Below are positions 1 through 7,182 of a DNA stretch of 64,000 nt, one piece after another. The notes beneath the pieces are model-generated. The model did not search any database, had not been told where the DNA came from, and saw only the letters and a list, made by a program, of their open reading frames with translations. Source of the stretch: Streptomyces lunaelactis (GTDB taxonomy: Bacteria; Actinomycetota; Actinomycetes; Streptomycetales; Streptomycetaceae); the NCBI RefSeq assembly GCF_003054555.1, contig NZ_CP026304.1, positions 7,254,001 through 7,318,000 on the forward strand, given 5' to 3'. A program made the translations under genes and the position numbers. Within the stretch, counting starts at the first letter, position 1; every line of letters begins with the position of its first letter.

Positions 1-88
1 GTCGGCCCGCAGCGGGCGCGACCGGAATGCCCGCAGCCTTCAGACGCTCGACCGCTTTGGCGCACGTCTTCTTGAAGCGGGTGCTCAC
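1..88 (-). CDS. 5' end of an unidentified gene running off the left edge
   Basis: A GTG at 88 on the minus strand is preceded by a good ribosome binding site (GGGGAG, six bases upstream). It opens 29 codons with no stop before the window edge. The peptide starts MSTRFKKTCAKAVERLKAAG and is rich in Lys and Arg with high GC3, so it looks coded. Too little is visible to name a family. It diverges from the kinase gene at 291; the roughly 200 bases between should hold both promoters, but I see no clear motif there. Confidence 0.45.
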   Translation of the reverse strand, partial: MSTRFKKTCAKAVERLKAAGIPVAPAAGR

Positions 89-290
89 GCCGATCTCCCC
101 GGCGATGCATGGTCAGGTGCGGGCATGTCGATGTCTGTCCGCCAGAGTGATTACGAGCCCGTCAGCGGCCCGTGAGTCCGCGGCCTGCGCGGGTCGATTG
201 CCATCACCATGCCAGGAGTGTGAGCGGCATACTCCCCAGCCGCCCTTAAGCTGGGCCCAGTTGTATCGAGACGTCTCGGGGGCGGACAGC

Positions 291-893
291 GTGACCACTG
301 CGTTAGGCACGAGCACCATCACCCTTGCGCTTGTCGCCGGGTATGCCGGATCGGGCAAGTCGGAGGCCGGCAAGCTCCTGGCGGCGGCGACCGGTTGGGC
401 CATGCTCGACAAGGACACCATCAGCCGCCCGATGACCGAGCGACTGTTGCTGGCATTGGGCGGGGATCCGGACGACCGCCACAGTCCCGCCTACCTGGAG
501 CACGCCAGGCCCCTGGAGTACGAGTGCCTGATGAAGGCGGTCTGGGAGAACCTTGAGTGCGGAACGTCCGTGGTCGCCGTGGCGCCGTTCCTCGCCGAGA
601 GCGCCGATGCGCAATGGACGTCTCGGGTGACACGCCGGTGTCGTAGGACCGGAGCCCGTTTCGAGACTCTGTGGGTGGACAGCGACCTGGAATCGATGCG
701 AGACCGGCTGATCTCGCGCAATGCCTCACGCGATACGTGGAAGCTGACGCACTGGCCCACGTACACGAACGGCCTCGACCTCGGCCTCCGACCGGTGACG
801 TCTCACCACGTCATCGACAACCGCATCGGAGCCTCACGCCCGCTGGCCGAGCAGGTCGAGTCCGTCGCGCAACGGCTGCTGGGGGACTCGTGA
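291..893 (+). CDS. P-loop kinase-like ATPase (AAA_33 type)
   Basis: The 200-residue protein opens with a hydrophobic strand and a Walker A loop (GYAGSGKS, about residues 15-22), followed by LDKDTISRPM, the arrangement of small zeta-toxin/AAA_33-type kinases that phosphorylate small molecules. An Arg-containing lid segment (DRLISRNASRD) lies about residue 145. The GTG at 291 is chosen because the longer upstream frame has poor coding character. Codon 5 is TTA (303-305), rare in Streptomyces and a possible sign of bldA control. The stop overlaps the next start as GTGA, so the two genes are probably translationally coupled. The substrate cannot be read from the sequence. Confidence 0.75.
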   Translation: MTTALGTSTITLALVAGYAGSGKSEAGKLLAAATGWAMLDKDTISRPMTERLLLALGGDPDDRHSPAYLEHARPLEYECLMKAVWENLECGTSVVAVAPFLAESADAQWTSRVTRRCRRTGARFETLWVDSDLESMRDRLISRNASRDTWKLTHWPTYTNGLDLGLRPVTSHHVIDNRIGASRPLAEQVESVAQRLLGDS

Positions 894-1534
894 GCGCGAT
901 CGTTCTGTACGGACCCCCCACGGCCGGCAAGGACACCGTGACGGCAGCCCTCCGCTCCGCCGATCCACGCTTCGAATCAGTCATCAAGCTCAAGCACGGG
1001 AGCGGCCGGTCAGCCGGATACCGGTTCGTCACCGCCGAGGAACTCGACGACCTGCGCCACCAGGGCAGGATCATTGTGGAGACCCGGCGTTACGGCAACA
1101 TCTACGCGGTCGATGACCTCTCCCTCACGCAGCCGCAGGAGCGGGGCCTGATCCCCGTCACCCACATCGGTAACGTCACTGACATGCGCACGCTGCTGGA
1201 CCGCAGTCGGGCGACCTCGTGGCTGCGCGTGCTCCTCTGGGTTCCAAGGAACGTGTGCGAGGCACGGTCCCGCGAACGGGGCGACACCGATACGCCGAAG
1301 CGGCTCAACGCCTGGGACGAGACCGCACAGGACGTTCTCGACTCCGATGTACGGGACCTGTTCGACCTGGTGGTACGCACGGACCGGACGGATCCGGAGA
1401 CGGCTGCCAAGCAGATCGCCCACGCGCTCGAGGGGGCACCGGACGTCTTGAGTACGGAGGAGCTGTTCGCGACTCTCGGGCTCGGCACGGACGAAAGCGG
1501 GGCTCGCCGGAGCGCGACTCGGCGCCGTGCCTGA
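890..1534 (+). CDS. guanylate-kinase-like P-loop protein
   Basis: The 214-residue protein begins with a Walker A loop (GPPTAGKDT, about residues 8-16). It continues with segments matching the guanylate kinase fold: GYRFVTAEELDDL, a Gly/Ile/Glu stretch and RYGNIYAV, which align with the GMP-binding region of GMK enzymes. It is not the housekeeping gmk: the TTRxxRxGE GMP-binding motif is replaced by a short HGSGRSAG segment, and the C-terminus has an Arg-rich tail. The GTG start overlaps the stop of the upstream kinase by four bases. A nucleotide or nucleotide-like substrate is inferred from the fold; specificity is unknown. Confidence 0.65.
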   Translation: MSAIVLYGPPTAGKDTVTAALRSADPRFESVIKLKHGSGRSAGYRFVTAEELDDLRHQGRIIVETRRYGNIYAVDDLSLTQPQERGLIPVTHIGNVTDMRTLLDRSRATSWLRVLLWVPRNVCEARSRERGDTDTPKRLNAWDETAQDVLDSDVRDLFDLVVRTDRTDPETAAKQIAHALEGAPDVLSTEELFATLGLGTDESGARRSATRRRA

Positions 1535-1585
1535 GCACATCCGAGTACACGCACAGCGACATCGACGGCCACAAGCAGCAGGGGG

Positions 1586-3046
1586 ATGCCGGTGGGAGTT
1601 GTCCGGACGTTGGAGGACCTGGCGAGAATCGGTCGCCAGCGCACCGTCAGCGATCGCAGCGTGCATCTGCATCAGGACGAGGTCACGACGGACCTTCTGC
1701 TCGACACCGTATCGGCCGACCGTGTCTCCCTGGACCGTATGAGCATCGACGGGGCGCTCACCGTACGCTCCTGCCACATCGATGAACTGGTCGTCGATCA
1801 CGTGGAGGCGGACGCGCTCCTGGTGGTGAATTCCCGGATCGGCCGCCTGACCATCCGCAATGCGTCGATGGGCTGTGAGGTCACGATCATCGACTCCGCG
1901 CTCGACTTTCTTGCTCTGCACTCGTGCGGGCAAACTCGGCTGGAGCGGCTCCGTGTGGAGGAGCTCGTACAGATCAACGCTCTGCGCGGGTCGATCCGGA
2001 TCAGCAACACGCGCGTGTCCTCGCTCGCGGTCCGCAGTCAGGCCACGGGCGGCCGCCTCGGCCGGCCTCGTGTGGTCGTGCGAGGACTGCGGGCCCGTGA
2101 GGACATCACGTTCGACGATCTCTGGCTGTCCGCAATCGAGATCGACGACGTCGAGACGCCCGAGCTCACCTTGCAGCGTGTGCGACTCGACGAGCCGCTG
2201 CGGGCGAACGAGCTCCGCTGCAGCGAGACGGTACGCGTGAACGGGCTGGTCATTCCCGCAGAGGACAGCACGATCAGCAACAGCACCGTCAGAGGTCCCG
2301 TGGAGGTACGCAACCTCGGGCTCTGTGGCAGCTCGGACAGCAATCGGACTGATGCGACCGCTCGCCTTGCCCTTCACAACACAACGGTCATGTCCCTCAT
2401 TTCGTCGTCCGAGGCATCGTCTGTGATCAGCCTGCACGGCTCCTCGGTCACGGGCACCCTCGGACTTCCGTCCGGCAGCTCCCGCTACAGCCTCGACAGC
2501 TCCTCCAGCGTCGGTGACATGGATCTGGCCGGCGAGGTCTTCCGCAACGGCACCCAAATCCTTTCCTTCCTGGAGCGCTCCTTCACCGAAGTGACCGCTG
2601 CTGCTTTGGAGTCCGTGCGGTCGGCGCTGGCCAGGAGGAACCGGAACCGCGAAGTCGACGAGCTCTACTACCTTGCGCGACAGCGCGAGGCAGCAGCCCT
2701 GCCGCCGCTGCGGCGCACCATCGGACTGGGCATCCTCGGCGGGGTCCTCGGCTGGGGAGTGCGCGCACGCAACCCGGCGCGTGTGCTGGCGGTGGGGGTC
2801 GTGCTGACGGGCGTGATGCTCCATCTGGCGGGGGCGGTGCGCGAACCAGGACGAGATCTTACGGACCTGACCGTCGCCGGTAAGAGCTTCGTTCTGGCCC
2901 TCGCCCTGTGGCTGAACGTCGGTACCGGCATGCCGTCCGAGCTCAAGACAGCCGAATGGTCAGCGCTTGCGGTCTCGTTCACAGCGGCGGGAATGCTGTT
3001 CACCACCCTCATTGTGGGCATCGTCATCCGCAAGCTGGTGCGTTGA
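1586..3046 (+). CDS. beta-helix repeat protein with C-terminal two-TM channel-like module
   Basis: This 486-residue protein has about 330 residues of short alternating hydrophobic repeats (for example LTVRSCHIDELVV), typical of a right-handed beta-helix in the pentapeptide/bactofilin style. A short charged helix follows (about 350-375). The C-terminal 110 residues hold a Gly-Trp-Gly plus basic segment, a TM helix, a re-entrant-like stretch containing NVGTG, and a last TM helix ending IRKLVR. This is the layout of the two-TM ion-channel module often fused to pentapeptide proteins, but the selectivity filter (TVGYGD) is degenerate. RBS spacing also allows the GTG at 1592. It lies 51 bases after the GMK-like gene, probably in one operon. 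Confidence 0.6.
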   Translation: MPVGVVRTLEDLARIGRQRTVSDRSVHLHQDEVTTDLLLDTVSADRVSLDRMSIDGALTVRSCHIDELVVDHVEADALLVVNSRIGRLTIRNASMGCEVTIIDSALDFLALHSCGQTRLERLRVEELVQINALRGSIRISNTRVSSLAVRSQATGGRLGRPRVVVRGLRAREDITFDDLWLSAIEIDDVETPELTLQRVRLDEPLRANELRCSETVRVNGLVIPAEDSTISNSTVRGPVEVRNLGLCGSSDSNRTDATARLALHNTTVMSLISSSEASSVISLHGSSVTGTLGLPSGSSRYSLDSSSSVGDMDLAGEVFRNGTQILSFLERSFTEVTAAALESVRSALARRNRNREVDELYYLARQREAAALPPLRRTIGLGILGGVLGWGVRARNPARVLAVGVVLTGVMLHLAGAVREPGRDLTDLTVAGKSFVLALALWLNVGTGMPSELKTAEWSALAVSFTAAGMLFTTLIVGIVIRKLVR

Positions 3047-3072
3047 CTGCCGGCGAACGACCGGATGACAGA

Positions 3073-3939
3073 GTGACGTCCATGGACCAGCGTGAAGAGG
3101 CCGAGGAGAGCGCGGCGACAGCGCCGGATGTCACGTACGGACTGCGTGGCAAATCGTTCCTGGTGACCGGTGGCAGCAGGGGACTGGGCTATGCGGCCGC
3201 CCGACTGCTCGCCGCCGAGGGAGCGTCTCTCGCGATCTGTGGCCGCGACCCCGACACCCTTGTACGGGCCTCCTCCGAGCTGCGCAAGGACTTCGACGCC
3301 CAGGTCGTGACGGGATCCGTGGACGCCCTGGCGCCGGATGAACTGGAGGACTTCACCCGGCAGGCCGGGAGCGCACTCGGCGGCCTCGACGGCCTGGTCG
3401 CCAACATCGGAGGCAAGCGGGGTGGCGGGCTCCTCGACTCGACCCGCGAGGACTGGCAGGCGACCTGGGAGCTGAACGGCGGCCACGCGGTGCGCACCGT
3501 GCGGTCGGCGCTGGACAGTCTGCGTCCCGGCAGCTCCGTGGTGATCGTCGCCTCCATCTCCGGCTGGAAGCCCCGCTTCCCGGCACAGTACGGGGCGGCC
3601 AAGGCGTCGGAGATCTACCTCGCGGGTGCCCTGTGTCAGGAACTCGCCCCGTACGGGGTCCGGGTCAACACCGTCAGCCCTGGTTCGATGCTCCTGCCGG
3701 GCAAGAGCTGGGACCGCCTGCGCCGACGTGACCCGGAGGCTTATGAGGCGTACGCAGAACGCAACCCCGGCGGGCGCCTGCTGAACGCTGAGGAGGTCGC
3801 CCGGGTTATCACCTTCCTCCTCTCACCGGCCTCCGGAGCCGTGAACGGTGCCCACATCCCGGTTGACGGCGGCCAGCCGCAGGCGGGGCTGGGGACGGTT
3901 CCGGGCCCGGCAGAGCGGGGCGGACACGTGAGTGGATGA
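3073..3939 (+). CDS. SDR-family NAD(P)-dependent oxidoreductase
   Basis: A 288-residue classical short-chain dehydrogenase. The Rossmann motif TGGSRGLG lies about residue 28, a CGRD acidic/basic cofactor loop follows, then an NIGG segment in place of NNAG. The catalytic Ser (SISG), Tyr and Lys are in YGAAK, and an SPG motif follows. The C-terminus ends in the usual VDGG segment. The start is uncertain: GTG 3073 or ATG 3082 are both plausible, and a TTG at 3043 would overlap the upstream stop. It is co-directional with the three upstream genes. The substrate is unknown. It converges with the disrupted ATPase gene, leaving only four bases between stops. Confidence 0.85.
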   Translation: MTSMDQREEAEESAATAPDVTYGLRGKSFLVTGGSRGLGYAAARLLAAEGASLAICGRDPDTLVRASSELRKDFDAQVVTGSVDALAPDELEDFTRQAGSALGGLDGLVANIGGKRGGGLLDSTREDWQATWELNGGHAVRTVRSALDSLRPGSSVVIVASISGWKPRFPAQYGAAKASEIYLAGALCQELAPYGVRVNTVSPGSMLLPGKSWDRLRRRDPEAYEAYAERNPGGRLLNAEEVARVITFLLSPASGAVNGAHIPVDGGQPQAGLGTVPGPAERGGHVSG

Positions 3940-4142
3940 GCGCCTACGACACTCCCACGTCCAGTACGGCCCACACCGTTTTGCCCGGTCCGTCGCTGCG
4001 CGGGTGCCAGTCCCAGCGGGTGGCCAGGCACTCCACCAGGAGCAGGCCGCGGCCGCCGTCGCGGTCGCCGGCGGGCGCTGCGAGGACGGGGACGCATTCG
4101 GTACGGGTGTCGGTGACCTCGATACGTACGGTCGCGGCTTCC

Positions 4143-4148
4143 GAGGTC
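4143..4148. repeat. left copy of 6-bp target-site duplication
   Basis: GAGGTC directly precedes the element; the same hexamer directly follows it at 5231-5236. Keeping one copy restores the reading frame of the interrupted ATPase gene. Confidence 0.85.
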
Positions 4149-4228
4149 TGGCTCTGTCGGTGAGTGTTGAGGCCAGCGGTCAGTGGGATCTGACTCCACC
4201 GTGTCTGCGCGGTAAGTCGTGTCAGTGA

Positions 4229-4242
4229 GTTTTGACTCCACT
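4229..4242. repeat. inner inverted repeat of the IS21-derived element (left copy)
   Basis: GTTTTGACTCCACT here is repeated perfectly in inverted orientation at 5179-5192. Related GACTCCA cores lie at 4192-4198 and near 5135 and 5204. IS21-family elements use such multiple terminal repeats as transposase binding sites. Confidence 0.7.
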
Positions 4243-4286
4243 GGCGGGGTTGCGGTTGGGCTGTTCCAGGTAGCAAGGGGGCATAA

Positions 4287-4398
4287 GTGCCCGTCTCCAA
4301 GGTCGAGTTGTACGCGGCGATCCGCCGGGATGCGCGGGTTGAGGGGCTGTCGAGTCGCGCGTTGGCGCTGAAGTACTCGGTGGGCCGGCGGACGGTCA
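4287..4398 (+). pseudogene. istA: 5' remnant of IS21-family istA transposase
   Basis: From the GTG at 4287 the frame reads MPVSKVELYAAIRRDAR and then SSRALALKYSVGRRTV, the N-terminal helix-turn-helix of Streptomyces IS21-type IstA proteins as I recall them. Similarity ends about 4398, where the sequence joins the 3' end of the convergent STAS gene. The DDE catalytic domain and istB are missing, so the element cannot move by itself. Confidence 0.65.
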
Positions 4399-4407
4399 CC
4401 TCACCGC

Positions 4408-4866
4408 CTAATCATCTCGCAGGGAGGCGATGGGCTGGTGGCGCCAGGCGTCCTCGATGCTGGCATATCGGGGGAAGCGCTCCAGCAGGGAGGTCAGGCG
4501 CAGGAGCTGGCCGATGCGGTCCTGGTCGTAGACCACCCGGGTCCACCGGCCGGTCACCTCGCTGCGGTCCCAGGCGGCGCACAGGTCGTGCAGGGGGCTG
4601 CAGTCCATGAACGTCACCGCCCTCAGATCGACGATCAGCCAGTCCGCGCCGGCCTGGGCGTCCATGCCCCACAGCAGGGCGCCGAACGCCGGGGCCGACG
4701 CGAGGTCGAGCTCCCCGGCCGGGGACTCCAGGCGGCAGTTCTCCAACAGGGCGGGCCATCTGGTTCGCATCGGGTCCAACTCCTCCGGCCGTTCGGCACC
4801 AGCAGTGGCCATGCGGAGAAAGCCCGGGGCGTGAAAGCCGCCCTCGCAGCCTAGAAGGGGTCGCAC
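4408..4866 (-). CDS. STAS-domain anti-sigma-factor antagonist-like protein
   Basis: The 152-residue protein has a STAS fold pattern: GELDLASAP at about residue 52, WLIVDLRAVTFMDCSPL about 76-92 and a C-terminal helix. The Ser in DCSPL sits at the phosphorylation site of SpoIIAA/RsbV proteins. The N-terminal extension is weakly coding, so a start at the ATG codon 19 (4812) or later is possible instead of GTG 4866. It lies wholly inside the IS21-derived element, with its 3' end abutting the istA stub, and is therefore cargo. STAS proteins antagonise RsbW-like kinases, the very class the element has inserted into. Confidence 0.75.
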   Translation of the reverse strand: MRPLLGCEGGFHAPGFLRMATAGAERPEELDPMRTRWPALLENCRLESPAGELDLASAPAFGALLWGMDAQAGADWLIVDLRAVTFMDCSPLHDLCAAWDRSEVTGRWTRVVYDQDRIGQLLRLTSLLERFPRYASIEDAWRHQPIASLRDD

Positions 4867-5007
4867 ATCCGACCGATCACAAGTCCAGGTCTGCCCCAGA
4901 CTCCCACTGCCGTGGCCGTACTTGTCCGCGAAGTGGCTCCTGATGTTCGAACCGGGGCCCTTTACCGGCCCGGTTGCGACAGGAAGCGACGGCCCCCGGC
5001 ATGGCGA

Positions 5008-5031
5008 CGGCCGCCGTTCAGGCGGCGGCCG
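5008..5031. terminator. 9-bp stem hairpin inside the element
   Basis: CGGCCGCCG and CGGCGGCCG form a perfect 9-bp stem with a 6-base loop, upstream of the STAS gene. There is no T tract. It could stop read-through from the ATPase promoter to the right into the STAS gene. The remainder of 4867-5230 shows no gene. Confidence 0.35.
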
Positions 5032-5230
5032 CGTGCCCTGCGCAACATCGCGCCCCCGCGGCAGTGCCAGGCGGTAAGCCCGCTACCAGAACTGGTACAA
5101 AGCTGCCCCTCGTCGGCACCAGGCCCTCTGCGGGATGGAGTCACTTCTCACCTTCAGAACGTGGCTTTGAGATCCCCAAGTGGAGTCAAAACAGACCTAC
5201 CGATGGAGCCAGTTGTCACTGACAAAGCCA

Positions 5231-5236
5231 GAGGTC
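5231..5236. repeat. right copy of 6-bp target-site duplication
   Basis: GAGGTC directly after the right terminus of the IS21-derived element, identical to 4143-4148. Confidence 0.85.
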
Positions 5237-5511
5237 GGAGCGAGGGCGAGGGCGAGGTGGAAGTCGCGGCCGGGGACCCTGCAGTGCTGGACCGCGTTGG
5301 CCGCGAGCTCGGCGACGATCAGGGTGAGGACGTCGTGCGCGTCGCTGTCGTACGGGATGCCCCAGGCGTCGAGCCGCTGCCTGGCGAGGCGTCGGGCGAG
5401 GCGTGCACCGCGTGGGGTGGAGCTGAACCGCATGGCGAAGTGGTCTGTGGGGCGGGCGGGTTGGTTGGTGCGCGGGGGGAGGTGTGTGGGGGAGACGGTC
5501 TCTCTGGTCAT

Positions 5512-5659
5512 GACTGCAACGCTCCCGTTGGTGGCGTAGCGTGACCAGTGGTGACGCGCCGTCGGGGCTTGGTTGTACGCGACGGCGTGCGGTGTGTACG
5601 TGGCGCGTTGCGTGACGGGGTTCCGGGCGCGGCGTTTGGCCGGTGAGGGGGTGGGGCCG
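5512..5659. promoter_or_regulatory. divergent promoter region between ATPase and XRE genes
   Basis: These 148 bases separate the minus-strand ATPase start (5511) from the plus-strand XRE start (5660). They contain two GTAC-centred sites (TTGTACGC and GTGTACGT, about 5573-5600) like those upstream of other regulators in this window. I see no convincing -10/-35 pair. Its role as a shared control region is inferred from gene layout. Confidence 0.35.
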
Positions 5660-6541
5660 ATGGACTCTTCGGAACCAATGGAACAGCGCGCGCCGGGCGA
5701 TCAGGGCGTACGGGATGACGCCGGGCCCCGGCCGGAGGACGAACCCGGATCGGGCGTGGTGACCGCGTTCGGGAGGCAGTTGAAGCTGCTCCGGGTCAGA
5801 GCGGGTCTGGAGCGGCCCGAGTTCGGGAAGCGCGTGGGCTACGCGGGACAGTCGGTCGCATCCTTCGAGCAGGGACGCCGCATCCCGCCGGCGAGGTTCA
5901 TCGACCGGGCGGACGAGGTGCTGGATGCGGGGGGTTTGCTCCGGGCGCTGAAGGAGGAGGTCGCGCGGGCGCAGTACCCGGCGTTCTTCCGGGATGCGGC
6001 GAGGTTGGAGACCGAGGCGGTCGAACTGTTCCTGTACGCCGTTCAGGCCATCCCCGGTCTTCTCCAGACCGAGGAGTACATGAGGGCTCTACTCGCCATG
6101 CGGCGACCACTGTTGGACGAGGACACCATCGAGATGCGTGTGGCCGCACGCAGTGCACGGCAGGAGATCTTCAGCCGCTGGCCAGCGCCCTTGATCAGCT
6201 TCGTGATCGAGGAGCATGTACTGAGAAGGCCGTTCGGCGGCAAGCCTGTCCTGAGGGGAGTGCTCGAACACGCTCTCCTGATCGGACAGAAGCGCAATGT
6301 GGAGATCCAGGTCATGCCGACCGACCGGGAGGACAATGCGGGGGTGGACGGCCCGTTCACGCTGATCACGCGGAAGGGCAGCGAACAGGTCGCGTACCTG
6401 GAGGTCCAAGGGCGCAGCATCCTGCTGTCCGAGCGAGAAGAAGTCCGCTCAGTGGCTGCGCGTTATGGGATCATCCGGTCTCAGGCTCTCACTCCACGAG
6501 AGTCCCTGGGATTCATCGAGAAGTTGCTGGGAGAGGTATGA
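5660..6541 (+). CDS. WhiJ-like XRE regulator (HTH plus DUF5753)
   Basis: The 293-residue protein has an N-terminal XRE helix-turn-helix (about residues 35-90; VGYAGQSVASFEQGRRIPP is the recognition region). A DUF5753 domain follows, with its signature PGLLQTEEYMRAL, RQEI and VQVMP-like (IQVMPTD) segments, ending TPRESLGFIEKLLGE. A GAGGGGGTGGGG stretch upstream of ATG 5660 supports the start. The stop overlaps the DUF397 start (ATGA), the usual coupled arrangement. Family members in Streptomyces modulate development and antibiotic production. It diverges from the IS-disrupted anti-sigma ATPase, so one partner of this module is probably lost. Confidence 0.88.
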   Translation: MDSSEPMEQRAPGDQGVRDDAGPRPEDEPGSGVVTAFGRQLKLLRVRAGLERPEFGKRVGYAGQSVASFEQGRRIPPARFIDRADEVLDAGGLLRALKEEVARAQYPAFFRDAARLETEAVELFLYAVQAIPGLLQTEEYMRALLAMRRPLLDEDTIEMRVAARSARQEIFSRWPAPLISFVIEEHVLRRPFGGKPVLRGVLEHALLIGQKRNVEIQVMPTDREDNAGVDGPFTLITRKGSEQVAYLEVQGRSILLSEREEVRSVAARYGIIRSQALTPRESLGFIEKLLGEV

Positions 6542-6750
6542 ACACCACGGAAGCCTCGGTAGCCGCACAGGAACTCGCCTGGTTCAAGAGCAGTTACAGC
6601 GGTGCTGAAGGCGGTGAGTGTGTGGAGGTGGCCAATGCCACCCGAGCCGTACACATCCGGGACTCGAAGGTCCCCTCCGGACCGGTCCTGACCGTCTCCC
6701 CCCATACCTGGGCCGGGTTCGTCGGGATGGCCGCCGACCGGTCGGCCTGA
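6538..6750 (+). CDS. DUF397 small protein
   Basis: The 70-residue protein has the DUF397 core: WFKSSYSG, a Glu/Gly/Cys stretch ending VEVA, VHIRDSK and a C-terminal W..F motif. It overlaps the upstream XRE gene by four bases. DUF397 proteins are small partners of XRE/DUF5753 regulators; their biochemical role is thought to be antagonism or co-regulation. A strong palindromic terminator follows at 6853. Confidence 0.9.
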   Translation: MNTTEASVAAQELAWFKSSYSGAEGGECVEVANATRAVHIRDSKVPSGPVLTVSPHTWAGFVGMAADRSA

Positions 6751-6852
6751 GCCGTACGCAGCCACGTCGGACTCGCCGCGTACCACCTGCGGCAGGTCCC
6801 ACGACGTGCGTCTGGACCCCACCCGCCGCCGTGCGTCGCCGGTGACCACGCC

Positions 6853-6885
6853 AGAAGAGACCCCACTTCAAGTGGGGTCTCTTCT
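6853..6885. terminator. bidirectional rho-independent-like terminator
   Basis: A 33-base near-perfect palindrome (AGAAGAGACCCCACTT, then the inverse) forms a stem of about 15 bp with a 3-base loop. It lies between convergent genes (DUF397 ending 6750, and 6925-7152 on the minus strand), so it probably serves both. Confidence 0.8.
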
Positions 6886-6924
6886 GCGTTCTGACCGGGC
6901 GTGCCGCGGTCCGGCTCGCCGTCC

Positions 6925-7152
6925 TCAGTCGTCTTCCGGCATGGGCGCGGGCCGAGCCTCCTTCATCCGCTGCGGCGTCCAGTAGTCCCGCACCTCGTCG
7001 GGGCTCTGCCGCTCATCGCTGCTGGTGGTCCCGGAGTCCGGCTGCGGCCCCCGGGCCGGGTCGGCCGCGGCGGTGCGCCACGCGGCCACCGCCACGACAG
7101 CGGCAAGCAGGGCGGCGGCGGTTCCCCATCGGCTCAAGCTACTGCGACGCAT
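6925..7152 (-). CDS. small secreted or membrane-anchored protein with YWTPQRM motif
   Basis: The 75-residue protein has a basic N-terminus and one hydrophobic helix (about residues 8-30), followed by a short polar tail containing DYWTPQRMKEARP. The protease encoded 30 bases upstream carries the same motif (RYWTPERMRKAIP) in its propeptide region. The small protein thus looks like a free-standing propeptide-type segment, presumably exported and acting on the neighbouring protease. That role is inference. It follows the protease gene in the same direction and is probably co-transcribed. Confidence 0.6.
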   Translation of the reverse strand: MRRSSLSRWGTAAALLAAVVAVAAWRTAAADPARGPQPDSGTTSSDERQSPDEVRDYWTPQRMKEARPAPMPEDD

Positions 7153-7182
7153 TGGACTGCTCCTTGTCAGGCTTTCAGGCTG

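Larger units (their letters stand above)
4149..5230. mobile_element. non-autonomous IS21-family-derived element carrying a STAS gene
   Basis: The 1082-bp element is bounded by GAGGTC target duplications (4143-4148 and 5231-5236). The termini read TGGCTCTGTCGGTGA at the left and, inverted, TGGCTTTGTCAGTGA at the right, matching at 13 of 15 positions and giving the TG...CA ends of IS21 elements. A perfect 14-bp inner inverted repeat (4229-4242 and 5179-5192) and further GACTCCA copies near each end match the multiple terminal sites of this family. Only the first codons of istA remain (from 4287), and no istB is visible. The interior instead holds a STAS-domain gene on the minus strand. Insertion disrupts an anti-sigma ATPase gene. 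Confidence 0.85.
3944..5511 (-). pseudogene. RsbW-like anti-sigma ATPase gene interrupted by an IS21-derived element
   Basis: The N-terminal half starts at ATG 5511 and carries the N-box region (AELAANAVQH). It reaches the element after the residues LALAPTS. The C-terminal half resumes at 4142 with EAATVRIEVTDTR and has the G2-type motif GGRGLLLVECLA before the TAG at 3944. Removing 4149-5230 and one 6-bp duplication rejoins the halves exactly in frame (ALAPTSEAATVRIEV), giving a normal-length HATPase_c_2 protein of the partner-switching serine-kinase type. As it stands, the N half runs into element sequence and stops after about 100 residues, missing the second half of the ATP site. It diverges from the XRE gene at 5660, a usual pairing in Streptomyces. 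Confidence 0.85.

Noticed and set aside
1010..2824. 604-codon minus-strand open frame opposite the beta-helix gene
   Set aside because: It is the antisense shadow of the plus-strand genes, with low-complexity Arg/His/Ala-rich sequence and no motifs; high-GC genomes give many such frames.
1586..3046. Functional potassium channel
   Set aside because: The C-terminal module has the two-TM layout, but the filter sequence is degenerate (NVGTG instead of TVGYGD), so ion selectivity cannot be claimed.
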